Shown: positions 31,727 to 44,372 of the stretch, piece after piece
How the letters are laid out: each line of letters begins with the position of its first letter
How positions within the stretch are numbered: position 1 is the stretch's first letter
Assembly (NCBI GenBank): GCA_027627225.1
Contig: CM051034.1
Span: forward strand, 17,468,980 to 17,532,979
Length of the DNA: 64,000 bases
Origin: Congeria kusceri
Lineage: Eukaryota; Mollusca; Bivalvia; Myida; Dreissenidae
Direction of reading: 5' to 3'
Program-made: the position numbers and the translations under genes
Notes under the pieces: model-generated
What the model saw: the letters and a program-made list of their open reading frames with translations, nothing else
What the model was told of the DNA's origin: nothing
The model's database searches: none

Positions 31727-32382
31727 CAAACTCCTCGCAGTGGTTACTTCCCTATTGGTACTCTCTCAGTTATCACTGCCACCAACAGTTAAAAACTTGG
31801 AAGTTTTCAGGGGAGACGATTATGAGACGATTTATTTTTTTACAAAATTTTAATTGTATCATTATTATTTTATAACAATGACACATACTAGTTGCATTAT
31901 TCGTCCAGGTCTATATATGACGAGTTCAAATGAAAAACAAAAATAAGGATTTTACGTTGTCTACGTTTTTATCCAACCTCCGCGCAAAGATTTAACTGTG
32001 TCCCATCATAGCTGGTTAAAATCCCTGCCGTCACGAAGTTCCACGTGACCATAGGCAAACACTTGGCGCGAAATAAAATCGTAGACATGCACATGATAAA
32101 ACCGCGGACAACGTAAAATCCTTGCCTTGTTATGTTTACTTATTTATTTATTTATTTTTTTGTTTTTCATGTTTGCTCTTAATATATATACCTGGACCAA
32201 CAATGCAACATGTCTGTGTCATTGTTATAAAAAAATAATTATAAAATTAAACTTGTGTACAAAATAAATCTTCAATCTCCTTATAATCGTTTTCCCTGAA
32301 AACGTCAAAATCTGTCAGTTTTTAACTCGTGGTGGTAACTGAGAAGAGTACCAATGGGGAAGTAACCACTGCAAGGAGTTTG
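31727..32382. mobile_element. Foldback element with long inverted arms, complete
   Basis: A 656-bp near-palindrome. The left arm starts CAAACTCCTCGCAGTGGTTA and the right arm ends TAACCACTGCAAGGAGTTTG. Homology of the arms continues for about 260 bp (TTGGTACTCT, AGTTAAAAACT, GTTTTCAGGG, ATAACAATGACACA, GGTCCAG) to a core with TCCACGTGACCATAGGCAAA. It lies 34 bp from the hAT element. Fragments elsewhere: 1445-1845, 12521-12600, 18653-19125, 19665-19925 and 35098-35215. Confidence 0.75.
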
Positions 32383-35300
32383 GTTTTTATCTATTCTGGA
32401 TTACCTGCCCCTGTCACTACGTTAGTGGGTCAGGCACAAACGACCAATCGGCGGACAACAACAACCTCTCGCGGAAATATAAGTTTATGAATAAAAGTTT
32501 TTAAATCAGGAGTTCATTTGAAGACCACAAAGAATTTGAGTAGATATAGGTAAAAAGACTTTAATACACTCTTATGTTTATGAGTAGTGTTTCGGATAAC
32601 GCCATCCTCTGAAATTTCCGATGAAATAAAATTTTTGACAATAACTTATGTCGGTATATTAAAGCTTCATAAATAGCATTTAAGTCCTCAGATGTTTATA
32701 CACACCTTACATGTTTAAATCTTAAAATTTCTTTAATTATGATTTAATTGTTGTCATTATTTTAGTAAAGTTTTGAACATGACATCATAAATTATGAAAA
32801 GAAAAAACATTACTTTGACATAAAAGCTTAATACTAAAATATTATTTTTCGTTATTTTTGTTGTTCAGAAGGACTATGAACAAGATCATCTGTCTGGTTT
32901 TCAACACATAACGGAACAGGATAGATCGGAAACTGACCAATCATATGCTGCAAAAATTCTGGATTCTGGATTACCCGCCCTTATCACTCCGTTAATGGGT
33001 CAGGCGGCTGTGATAAAAGACTATCATCTATCCATGCATATAGCGTTATTTACTCAACAGTAAGGCGACGATTTCTTGATAAACGATTTTACGATAGACC
33101 ATCAGTGTATAAGTTCAATTCATTAATGGGATCTGTTAACTCTTATGTTGTTAAAAGTGTTGCCAAATATATTAAATATGCCTTAGAAATTAATATACAT
33201 GTACATCACTCTCTATACGTTTGCAACTTATGTTTATGATGTACAGCAATTAATTCGATTCGTTTTGAATTTGCATATATTTCACATTTTTTAGAACAAG
33301 TTCCGAATGCATTGACCGCGTATAGAATGTATATATGTTCGTTTTTTCTAGATCATGTACTTTGTACTAATCTCGAATAAAACTCTTGTATTGTCTTGTC
33401 TTGTCTTGTTATTTTACCGCATTGTTTATTTTCAGTTCGGATATGACTGTCTATTGTTGTTTGTTTTTACCTGAACAGATTTATCTGATAGAGACCTTTC
33501 TATAAATGTTGATTTGTTCTGTCATATCACTATGTGCAGCCAAAAAAACCCGTTATATTATGGAAGTGTTGTATACAGATTAAGGGAATGTACCATGATT
33601 GAACATACATTATTTGACTATGTTGAGCATAGGCAATTAATATCCAAAAATATATTTACAAAACTGCAAATAGTAAATGGTCTATAAGAATCATTTCAAC
33701 CTTTAACATATTGTATAGACATGATAATATAGTGTTTGTTGTTCTGTATAAGAATAATTGTTAGCTTCCTTTTATTGGTTTGAATACAGTTCATTCATAT
33801 GTATCTACAGTATTAAAGGCATTGTACATTATATTGTTGTAAGTATATATATCGTTGATGAAAATAAAGAATGATTTTTGCGTTGTATCTGTCTTTACTG
33901 TATATCAAGTTTTCATATACTTGGTATAAGCTTTCAAGTACAAGTGAGTTATTGCATATCTCACAAGAAACAATTGGTTTGTCACATGCGTTAAATTGAG
34001 CTGCAAACAAGCCATTATGGCCTGTGTTCAGGATACACTTCTTAATTTCATATATGGGAATATTTTAGTAGTATGCTTTGAAAATAAATATTACAGTGTA
34101 TTACAAAAAATAAATAACAAATTCAGTTCAATAAAAAGTACATAGTTGTAGTACAAATAATATTTATTTATTATTTAAACCAAAGTTGACTATTATATTA
34201 GTGTGAACATAGTTTTGTTAAACGTTAAGTTAGGTCATTATTCGCTAAAACAATCTTAACAAGGTATTTAATTGTATGGTACTGAATTTTTTTTCGATTG
34301 AGATATAACTTAGGACAATGTAGGAAAATGTAAAACGATCGTTTTCTATACAAATGTCTGTCTTCTGTAGCACTAACATCTGGCGTACACATATGTCGGT
34401 GGTGTTGCTTTTAGATAGAGTTTAATAGGTAATATTAAGAATTAAGCACAGGAAAGCAAATACATGTATAAAGGATTGTCATTTATATTTTATAACAATG
34501 AATTATTTACATTATGTAATTCGTTTATTGGAAAAAGAAGTTAGTTTGACGAATGATGTATCTGTGTAACACGATTGAATTCTGCATCCATTTCAAGAGT
34601 TACAATAGAACATACATGCATCAAACAAATTGTGGATTCAGTTTCTCAAATAATCTCTATCTATAAAAAAACAACACATTTATTGCGTGCCCAATTACGT
34701 TTAGTATATTCAAGTGTATTCAAGCTACACAACAGCTAGTAGGATAGTAAGCATAACATATTTCATGTTAAATTAATTTAATAACAAAATATGAATAAAA
34801 TGCAATAAATTGGTGATGTTATATTGAGCGTATTCGTTTCAGATTTTTAGATAATATTGTTTTACCATTATGTCCAATATATCTCTTTATGCAACATAGA
34901 CAGTATTGAAACGAGTCATTGATCCGAAATCCCATTCTGGATTGTTATGTCCGAAATACCCTTCACTTTGTTTTCCTCTGTTTTAGCATTAACGTGTAGC
35001 GCATTGCACATAAGCTCTATTCTGTGTAATTTAACATAAATTTGCTTTAACAATTCTTGTGAATTATATTTGGAATAATTTTTATCAAAATTGCATAACG
35101 CGCTAGTCCACGATTGTATTTCGCGCCAAGTGTTTTCCTATGGTCACGTGGAACTTCATGCCGACAGGGATATAATGAGCTATGCTTGGACACAGTTAAT
35201 CGCTGCGCGGAGGTTGAGTGGTAACGGATTGGTTTTTGAAAGACTCTATTAAATAATTACTAATTTCTGTTTCGATCGGTATATGCTATTATATCGTTGT

Positions 35301-35880
35301 GTTTTTGAACACCTGTTTGTGCGGTCTATTGTATTTCAAAAGTAATACTGGTATTTTTGGTATGTTCATATTAATTCAAAGCATACTTTTAGTATTACCG
35401 CATTGTACCATCTCAACTTTTTTCGGCGTAGCTGTCTAAGATCACTTTTGACCTAGATTTCTGGCGATAATTATGCAGCGGGATAATTGAATGCCAATAG
35501 AATTGGGCAAATTTTCTAATTTTAGGGAATGCAAACTTCAAACAATGGTTTAACATATACCAATAACTGTTGCATATTTTGGGGGGATTAAAAATTTACA
35601 TAATTGTTTACATAAGCGGTTAAAATGAAGTTATAAACATATCCTCGACATATACTCTAGAACTGAGGCTAATAATGAACGTATTTTCTCATTGTATGCC
35701 ATAAACAGAATGCTATATTGATTAACGTAACGAAATAACTATTTTGTTTAGCCTACATTTATATAAGCAGTACGCTCTATAAATAGCAATTGTGCAATGT
35801 TCCCATTCATAAATCTCACTCACTGAGTTGCCGTTCCATGTAGCCCATTGATTCTAGCGAGTTCATCGCATTCCAGAGAA
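32383..35880. other. Intergenic, repeat remnants only
   Basis: No gene seen. Two related words GGATTACCTGCCCCTGTCAC ... GTTAGTGGGTCAGGC (32399) and GGATTACCCGCCCTTATCAC ... GTTAATGGGTCAGGC (32968) may bound or repeat within one element. 33374-33410 has AATAAAACTCTTGTATTG followed by (TCTTG)n, like the 3' tail of a non-LTR retroelement. 35098-35215 is a foldback-family core fragment. Confidence 0.45.
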
Positions 35881-36320
35881 AGTAGTGTCATTCTAAAAAT
35901 AGCACGCGTAGCTAGCAACCGTTGTAAAGCTGTGTTAATATACGTGTACATGCATCAATAATAGCGTTCAGAGAATCATTATCCTAAAAAGTTCAATAAA
36001 TGGGGAGTTGATATTATAAACTTACTGTCAATTTGAATTAAAATTGTGGTTACGATTTATTAACGATTATTTATAATCGCATCTTTCTATCAACTTCTCC
36101 GGTAGATGTTATTTAAGCTGTAAAAAGATGGTACATTTTCTATAGATAAAATGTTATGAAAGAAGATTCGGAATACGTCGAATTGTTGTTCGCGTAGCAT
36201 GAATACACAATTTGCAATACTAATTATACACAGGAACCCTTGATATATCACATTTCTACTGATTTAATTTAAAATCGTCATAGTCTAATGAATTTTTATG
36301 TTTGCGTTATCAAAAATAAA

Positions 36321-37355
36321 CCCAGCAAACACATAACGTTATTGGAACGTTACGATTTGGTTGTATTCTGATCAGGTTGTGAAATAACTTTACACGGACG
36401 TTGTGGCAACGTTATGATCACAACTTTGTGATCATCATGTGTATTATTAGTATGTGAAAAAGACTGAATTTCAATGATATTGCTGAATAAATATATCTGG
36501 TATTTCATTTTTAATTGTGAATGTTATCACGAGGACTGGACGGTATATATACCTTATATGTACGTTACATGACAACGTTATTTTTACAACCTTCACACAA
36601 CGTTATGGCAACGTTGTACTTTGGGTGTGCATGCTATTGTTTTATTAATGCTAATATTTAATTTAAACGTTTCGGAAACAAATTTTAATAAAATGGAATC
36701 GTTATGGAATGTTTAAAATAAAATTTATGTGAAAACAGTATTTTTATCAAAGATCAATGGTAAATGATTTTCTGTTTTGATAAAGATGCAGAGCTAGCTG
36801 TAAGTTTCGATTTTCACAACATCAAACGGCCGCGTGTAATAGATTAAAACACGAAATTATGATACATATATATATATTGCATACAATATGTATGTATATA
36901 TCAATACGTTATTATGCTGAAATGTGCTGAAATAGACATGCCAACAAATCAAATTTGAATATTTTCTGAAATCGAATTTGCGGCTATTCATTTATGCGTG
37001 CGCGTACACAAAGGAAGGGAGTAACAAAGAGAGACAAGTTGTGCTTAGTGAAAAGTTTTAATGGATTAATTCATTGTGTAATAATGCATATTATAATGGA
37101 TTTAAATGTATATGTTTGATGTCATAATAAAATAATATAAAATTAATGTTGTGTTTTAATTATTTATAATAAATGTAGTTTGGTTGTATAAAGGTTGTAT
37201 TTCGGTTACTCTTTATAACGTTATTTCATAACGTTGTCACAACGCTTTTTGGAGACTGCCTTTTTACGTTATATGTACGTTGTAAATTAACGTTATTTAC
37301 GACGTTATCCGTAACGTTAATACAACGTTTATACAACGGTATTGTGTTAGCTGGG
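36321..37355. mobile_element. AACGTT-rich TIR element, unit A
   Basis: About 1,035 bp with ends CCCAGCAAACACATAACGTT and (inverse of the right end) CCCAGCTAACACAATACCGT. The subterminal regions on both sides are packed with AACGTT words, often as CAACGTT...AACGTTG; the middle is AT-rich and non-coding. The class is not assigned because the flanks show no clear target duplication. Confidence 0.65.
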
Positions 37356-38619
37356 AAGTTTTAACATTTCAAAAGTCGCTGGATGTTCCCTGACTATTGC
37401 TTTTTATTTAAATGCTTATTTGACTTCAAATCGTTATTATATTAGATAACTAACATAAATGGTATATTACCGGTACTATAAATAAATATATGGACCTGTC
37501 TGATACATAATAATTTTAAATCATTCCCGAAATTATTTTCTTACATTGTTAATTTGTTAAATTGGCTTGACAAATTCAGATAACAATTATGTTAACCTAA
37601 ATTATTTTGTTTATTTATATATCACTGGTGGAAACATGGAGCTGTATGATTGGTTTATTCACAGCATAGATATTAATTATAATTTTATTTAATTTTTAAA
37701 TTTATCTCAAATTAACTTTTGGGTCCGAGAAGTTTTCTTATAGTGTCCAAAAAATCTGAGGTCCAATAAGTCTCTTAATATTGGTGGGGACCAACAAATC
37801 TGGGGTCTGAGAAGTCACGTAACCGATCATCTTGCTGTCTATTTAGGTAATTTTAAAATGACATCTCAAAATTAATTTCAACGCCGATTATCTTTTTTAA
37901 AGACATGCCAACATGTCTAGCTTTTTTCTTCTCTAACATGTGTACACATTTGTATACCATGCAATATGGACTGAAATGAAGCTCCTAGCTGAATGGGTCA
38001 TCCATAGGTCATAGCCATCTATTCTTAACATGTATTCTTAAATTACGTTTAATACGGCGCCAATATCGAAAGTATGATAGTCCTAGTCTTTTTAACAGAA
38101 TTTAATGGCCCAAAACTATTTAAAGTAGATATTTGTGCCTGTTTTATCAGCTGTGTAACTTAACAGTTATGTGATACTTATAATTATAGTTTTATCTTTT
38201 AAATATTTTAATAGTGATATTACCTTTTTTACCAAATATGTGCTATGCTATGCTGTTTACCTGAATGTCAATAAATATAAATCAAGCTAGCGCTACAAAG
38301 TGTTAAGGTATTAATGCAATGTAGCCTAAACTCTCTGTTTAGGGTTATTCGCTGTTATTATATTTACATTATCCCTTACGATGGTCGGGAACCGATTGGA
38401 ATCATCACATGGGTAGGAACCATTTAACAAGAAATTAATTCCCCCAGAATAACTTACACAATGTTACAGAGTACGCTATTTTATCGCGCGCTATTAGAAG
38501 ACCAAAGCCTAAATTGTCAAGAGTATGATTATCCAATTACTGCGCTGATAAAATGCTGAAAATTATGATGCGTACCCGATTAATATAGAAAAGTCACAAA
38601 TGTATATTATTTTCAAACA
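37356..38619. other. Gene-free part of unit A
   Basis: AT-rich DNA, no gene or recognisable element; repeated in units B (47802-49073) and C (58556-59827). A indels relative to B/C: GACATGCCAACATGTC at 37900 against GACATTCCTTGTTACTACAT. Confidence 0.45.
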
Positions 38620-38625
38620 TTTATT
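38620..38625 (-). promoter_or_regulatory. Polyadenylation signal of gene 6A
   Basis: AATAAA on the minus strand, 250 nt beyond the stop; conserved at 49074-49079 (6B) and 59828-59833 (6C). Confidence 0.5.
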
Positions 38626-38874
38626 GAAGAGTTAGAAATGACAAAACAACATGCCACTGCAAAGCAAATGGCACTTTACATAAATATGAACCCACGTGAA
38701 CAAAACATATGTATGTTGAAACATGATGATCTAGTAAAATGATGATGAACATTTTCTCAATGCATGTAAATATTTATATTAATATTGCTCGACAATGCAT
38801 TGCGTCCACTTCAGGTTTGCTTACGCGTGACAAATTTGGTGAGCTATGATATAGCGAGTTTCTTGATCGATATT

Positions 38875-40792
38875 TTAGTAGCTGGCGAGGGATTTGCCGG
38901 AAGCAACGACTCCGCCGCCCATTCCGTAACCGGATCCGTAACCACCGCCCATTCCGTAACCGGATCCGTAACCACCGCCCATTCCGTAACCGGATCCGTA
39001 ACCACCGCCCATTCCGTAACCTCCGACATTTCCTCCTCTAAGAACGACACCTCCGTCAATTCCGTAACCGGATCCATAACCGCCTCCGATTCCGTAACCA
39101 CCGCTGATTCCGTATCCGGATCCGTAACCCTTTCCGTAACCACCGCCAATTCCGTAACCTCCGACGATTCCGGATCCGTAACCCTTTCCGTAACCACCGC
39201 CGATTCCGTAACCTCCAACGATTCCGGATCCGTAACCCTTACCGTATCCACCGCCAATTCCGAAGCCGGATCTGAATCCTCCAATACCGTAACCGCCCTT
39301 GCCGTAGCCTCCGAATCCTCCAAGACTGCCACCAAGACCGTATCCTCCCCAGTTTCTACAAAATACATTATGTGTTAATTTTCATTGAAGCTTTCATAAT
39401 TTCATGTGTCTCAGACAAATGTTATTATTTAGCAATTTACACAATCGGCAATATTAGTGAACGAGATATTTAACTCACATTTGAGACCTATGAATACGTT
39501 ATCTATAAATACATTTAAATGAGCAAATATTATAAATTAAGTACTAAATCTTCATCGTTTTATGGTAATCCAAAACAAAATCGAAACTCTAAATTAGCAT
39601 TTCAAATGAGCAGTCAACTTTGTGTGTACTAGAATTATTCAATGTCCCAGTGTACATACGGATATCCCCCCTTAGTAACCCCAGTCAGTGTACCTACCTA
39701 TGACCCCAGTGACCCCAGTCAGTGTACCTAACTATGACCCCGGTGACCCCAGTCAGTGAACGTACCCATGACCCCAGTGACCCCAGTCAGAGTACTTACC
39801 TATGACCCCAGTGACCCCAATCAGTGTACCTACCCATGACCACTGTGACCCCAGTCAGTGTACCTTCCCATGACCCCAGTGAATGTACCTACCCATGACC
39901 CCAGTGACCTCAGTCAGTGTACCTACCAATGACACCAGTGACCCCAATCAGTGTACCAACTCATGACCCCAGTGACCCCAATCGGTGTACCTACCCATAT
40001 CCACCTCCGATCACAACTCCCTGGCCCCAGTCGTCGTTCAATCCGCCGAACTTGTCGTCATCTGAAACCATATTATATACATCATGAAACTGTATGGCTT
40101 TATTCATAATAAATCTATAGTGTCTTATGCATAATGAAGCTATTGCTTTATATATAATGAAGCTGCAGTGCCGTATACATAACCAAGCTGCAGAGCCTTT
40201 TACATAATGAAGCTGCAGTGCCTTATACATGATGAAGCTCCATTGCTTTGTAGATAATGAAGCTGCAGTACCTTATACATAATGAAGTTGCAGTGCTTTA
40301 TACATAATGAAGCTGCAGTGCCGTATACATAACGAAGCTGCAGTGCCTTTTATATAATGAAGCTGCAATGCCTTATACATAATGAAGCCCCAATGCTTTG
40401 TACATAATGAAGCTGCAGTACCTTATACATAATGAAGCTGCAGTGCTTTATACATAACGAAGCTGCAGTGCCTTATACATAATGAAGCTGCAGTGCCTTA
40501 TACATAATGAAGCTGCAGTGCCTTATACATAATGAAGCCCCGTTGCTTTGTACATAATGAAGCTGCAGTACCTTATACATAATGAAGCTGCAGTGCTTTA
40601 TACAATGAAGCTGCAGTGCCTTATACATAATGAAACTATTTTACCGTATACACATTCATCCTGTCAAAACATACTGTGGTAAACATATATATTGTTATTT
40701 ATTAACATAACGAACATACCGAATCTCCCTCCGAAGTACTGGGCGTTGGCGGCCAGGGCGCCTAGCAACAGGATAGCAACAGTCTTTAGCAT
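38875..40792 (-). CDS. Gene 6A: secreted Gly/Tyr-rich structural protein with acidic mini-exon
   Basis: Three coding exons, 40792-40720, 40061-39995 and 39355-38875 (73 + 67 + 481 nt), with phases 1 and 2 and correct GT/AG borders, give 206 residues. Exon 1 encodes signal peptide MLKTVAILLLGALAANA and QYFGGRFG. Exon 2 encodes an acidic segment DDDKFGGLNDDWGQGVVIGG. Exon 3 starts NWGGYGLGGSLGGFGGYGKG and continues as GIGGGYGKGYGSG(I/Y) repeats, a linker GIDGGVVLRGGNV, then four GMGGGYGSGY repeats, and ends VVASGKSLASY. No Cys. Tyr is placed almost every third residue after Gly, as in silk-like or shell-framework proteins; the tissue is not deducible. Both introns consist largely of minisatellite. 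The coding sequence is repeated unchanged in 6B and 6C. Confidence 0.87.
39677..39996. repeat. 34-bp minisatellite in intron 2 of gene 6A
   Basis: About nine or ten units of AGTCAGTGTACCTACCTATG + ACCCCAGTGACCCC. On the coding (minus) strand each unit contains GGGTAGGTACAC, the same sequence as the exon 2 donor at its edge, and two GGGG runs. Identical arrays: 50131-50450 and 60885-61204. Confidence 0.88.
40125..40637. repeat. 25-bp minisatellite in intron 1 of gene 6A
   Basis: About 20 units of TACATAATGAAGCTGCAGTG + CCTTA, with higher-order variants (GAAGCCCCNTTGCTTTG). Most units hold the palindrome CTGCAG. Matching arrays: 50578-51090 and 61332-61844. Confidence 0.88.
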
Positions 40793-41818
40793 GGCTGAAA
40801 GAAAAAACAACATTGTTAAATAGAAAATAAATAAATATAAATAAAATAAATAGAAGATAAACTGTTTTATACTACATGTAGTAATACTGCTATGATTATG
40901 CCCTATTGTGTTTGTTTGTGGTTTGCATTATAGCCTCTACACCTGCAAGTTCGTGGGTGTTAAGCATTCGACTTTGCGCGTGCGCACAAAACCCCACTTG
41001 TTTCAATACAAACACATCACATTAAATCGATCAAAATGTAAACTAACTATCGCATATGTGAAAATTGCCAATGTTTATTCGGAAATCTTTAATCTCACTT
41101 AAAAATAAACATCACCCAACAACGACCTTGATCTTTTTCAACTTCCTGTAAGTTCGTGGGCAACTTATTATGACGTCATACGCGGTTTTATACTTCCACT
41201 GATTTTTGTGTTTTGATATAAATACGATAAGTTTTTAATGTCCTTTTTTATTTCCTTTGATTTTTGTTGGATTTTAAAGAAAATAATACTTATAAAATGT
41301 TTATTAACAACACGAGGTGTATATTTTTTTAACAATGAATAAGTTAAAAACACAAATAACTTGCAATAAATTTAAAAGTAAAATATTATGCTTCCTCATT
41401 TTCTAAAATAAAATATAATACATTCAGACGTAAAAGTAACATTTCTTTCTAATTAATGCTTCATGCATCTGCTTAACTTTGACCTTATACACGTACCTTT
41501 TGACATATAACTATCATTTGTACATAGCACTGAAGTTTTAATAGTATGCTATCAATAACATATATAGTGCTATGCGCCATATACGTTGTACATTTAAAAA
41601 AGTGTTACACTAAATAATTGCACGTTTTATGACGTTGAAATATGTACTCTATAGTAAACAGACAATCTAAACTTTATATTTTACACATTGCGTTATTGCT
41701 ATCTATAACATATCAACAATTTAATATTTATTAAAACATATCATCTAAGTATCTATTTTAACTCATACTAATATTCCTAAAATACATTTTTATCTTCAAA
41801 ACAAAAGTTGTTACTTAC

Positions 41819-41985
41819 TTGTCTGTTTTAGGCGAATGTTGAGATCGACGTAACGTTGCCGCTATTGTATACGTATTCTCGTGACGTTACGTCACCAGGG
41901 CTAGACGTATGACGCGCCAGTTCTGTCAACGGGTGTCGACGTACCGTAAACCGTAGTTACAGGGGACGTTACGTCTCAATTAACC
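41819..41985 (-). promoter_or_regulatory. Gene 6A promoter and leader exon
   Basis: Leader exon ends at 41819 before donor GTAAGTAAC. A TATA-like TATACAAT is at 41864-41871. A near-palindromic GTGACGTTACGTCAC lies at 41881-41895. Additional motifs: GACGTAACGTT at about 41847, GACGTATGACGCGCC at 41904 and GGGGACGTTACGTCTC at 41963. Confidence 0.7.
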
Positions 41986-42062
41986 TTTCTGCCAGTATGA
42001 CATGAACCCGTCGGTTAGGTCCGTCTTCATTAGCTGTACACTTAGTAAACAATTTACTATAC

Positions 42063-42332
42063 GAGGCGTGTCATGGAAAACCCGGCTTTTTTTTTTAATG
42101 CATATGCGTATAGTGTCATCCCGGATTAGCATTTGCAGTCCGCACAGGCTAGTTCAGGACGGCACTTTCCGCCTACAGTGGCTTTATGTTTAGAAGAGAC
42201 TTCCTTGAAACAGAAAATACCATAAAAGCGGAAAGTGTCTTCCCGGATTAGACTGTGCGGACTGCAGAGGCTGATCCCGGACGACACTTTACGCAGGTGT
42301 ATATTTATCCCGGTTTTCCCTAGACACGCCTC
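42063..42332. mobile_element. Palindromic GAGGCGTGTC element, unit A
   Basis: 270 bp with ends GAGGCGTGTCATGGAAAACC and GGTTTTCCCTAGACACGCCT C, and the internal pair of GGATTAGC/GCTAATCC-type hairpins. It lies about 80 bp upstream of the gene 6A promoter motifs. Confidence 0.8.
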
Positions 42333-44057
42333 ATATGTAGTTGTGCAATCGGAAAATGGTAAATAATTGTAGGCAATTTCAGGCAACATATTAGGATATT
42401 AAGTCATTCTGACACTTTTTTTGATATTTGATACATGTATGTTCACATATCGTTAATTACCTATAAAGCCTATAATTATATTTTATTTAATGTTCATATA
42501 GTTTCTGAACTTAAAAATAATAATAAAATAATATTTGAGTAAAATGTATAAAACGCGCATATTGCTAGCAATAGCAGAGTTAGTAGGGATTAAAACGTTC
42601 AAACAGATATGTTATTATGTATAAACTACGAATATGGTAAATGTACATAGCAGCACCAAACTGTGAAAACCCAGCAGTGAAATGTTACTATTTACAATAA
42701 ATAAATAAATGGCAAGATAATTCCAAAATATGTTTACGATATTCATTTCTATACACCTTCAAACCTTTTTACTAGATGTAAAAAATAGATAAAAATCGAT
42801 AAAACGACAGAACAACCAAAACAACAATAAAACTTCATCAATTTAGTACAACAAACATTCCCAGAGATGTATTCGAAAAAAAATACAATTAACATGTAAG
42901 TAATTGGAATGACGTCGTGCGAAATATCACTAGTGTTGTAAGTGTTCTTGAGAAGCACAAATCTTATTTGCAATTGCTCGACGACGTAAGTGCTGGCAAA
43001 AATGCTATATGAATTTTAGAAGTCCTATTCATCCACAAAGCTCCTCGGGGAAAACATAAGTAAATTTCCTAAAATCATAAAATTCCTAAAGCCCGTGGCT
43101 TTATCATTTAAACTTAATTTTGTATTAAATCATTTTATTCTGTTGAAGTGTCAACCGACGTTTCTTATTTAACCACATTTTGAATATTACATATGGATTT
43201 TCACACGGAAAAGTTGATTTAAAGTTTCCCTTAAATATGACTTAACTTCAGATTTTCCTAAGGAGCTTCCTGGTTATGGCCCCTGATTGTGTTTTCTAAC
43301 GGGGGCTGATTATTTATCAATTGTGCGTAATACAGGTTGATGCATACCGGTATGGGGTCAGAATTTGTATATACATGTGCTAGGAAGAAAATAAATATCT
43401 TTTTAAAATTTTCTTTTCTTTTTTTTCCCCTAATAATATTTATGCAATATAATATTTCGCAATATATAGTTAAAGACATGAAATTGCTTTGATTATATTA
43501 AACTTTTTTTCCCATTTAGGTTATCATAGCACATTTACGTTGAAAGTAAAATACAATATAATTGAAACGATCTTCCACACGTGTCACAACTATCTTTAGA
43601 TTGAGTCGTCATCTTGCATGACACGTTTTGACAATTATATCAACCCCGGGTATTTATCATGAACGCGTAGATGTTAACTGTGAAATAATTAAGACAGATA
43701 AGTAACATTAATGCGGTTAATTTTGCTGCGGGTGGTTTTCGTTACCGCACTGTTACATGTGATGACTGACGTGGCTGAGAAATTTTTCATGGGATATTTA
43801 AACAGCCGTGACATAATTGAAATGTCGAGACACATGTTCAGAATAATACAACTTTTAAACATAATAATACGTCTTTACATATCTCGAAAAAAAATAAAAA
43901 ATTAAGCATCTTTTTAAATATATTGTTAAGAAATGTCAGATAAGTTGTTTATAAAATGTATCCTACACGTATTATGTACAGTATGAATGTGCCCCACCCA
44001 ATATCTCGAAGTGGTGATTAACCGTGATTCGAACATGATACTCGCTAATTTTTATAT
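42333..44057. other. Gene-free part of unit A
   Basis: AT-rich DNA in which I see no gene. It is repeated in unit B (53077-54801). Short open frames on both strands are copied along with the unit but have no recognisable domain. Confidence 0.4.
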
Positions 44058-44372
44058 AGATAAAGAGCAATATTATCGTTGTTAAACTACCCAATAAACA
44101 ACGCAAAAAGAAGTTCCGATTCTGAGCGGAGCATAGTAAAATATAGTTCCAATTACAATTCGCAAAAATATATGTCAAATCATGTTAGAATCGAAATGAT
44201 TTTCTCATTATCATTGTTTATCGGCCAATAAACAACTCTTTGTCGTTCTGATGCGTGGCTATTAAAGAACTCGGGCTAATGCCCTCGTGGTTTAAATTCT
44301 TACGCATCAGAACTCCAAATCGTTGTTTATTGGCCGATAAGAAACGATAAATCGAAAATTATTTCTTAATTA
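44058..44372. mobile_element. TTTATCGGC-family MITE, unit A
   Basis: The inverted arms TTGTTTATCGGCCAATAAAC and GTTTATTGGCCGATAAGAAA flank GTTCTGATGCG / CGCATCAGAAC. An extended left part is shared with 3386-3690. The unit B copy is at about 54802-55116. Confidence 0.7.

Noticed and set aside
36321..37355. piggyBac- or Kolobok-type assignment of the AACGTT element
   Set aside because: No TTAA duplication is visible at its borders, so I left the class open.
38785..39378. 197-codon plus and 174-codon minus open frames at gene 6A (also at 49239-49832 and 60, 60 kb copies 59993-60586)
   Set aside because: Both are out-of-frame shadows of exon 3. The frame joined to the signal peptide through correct splice phases is the Gly/Tyr one.
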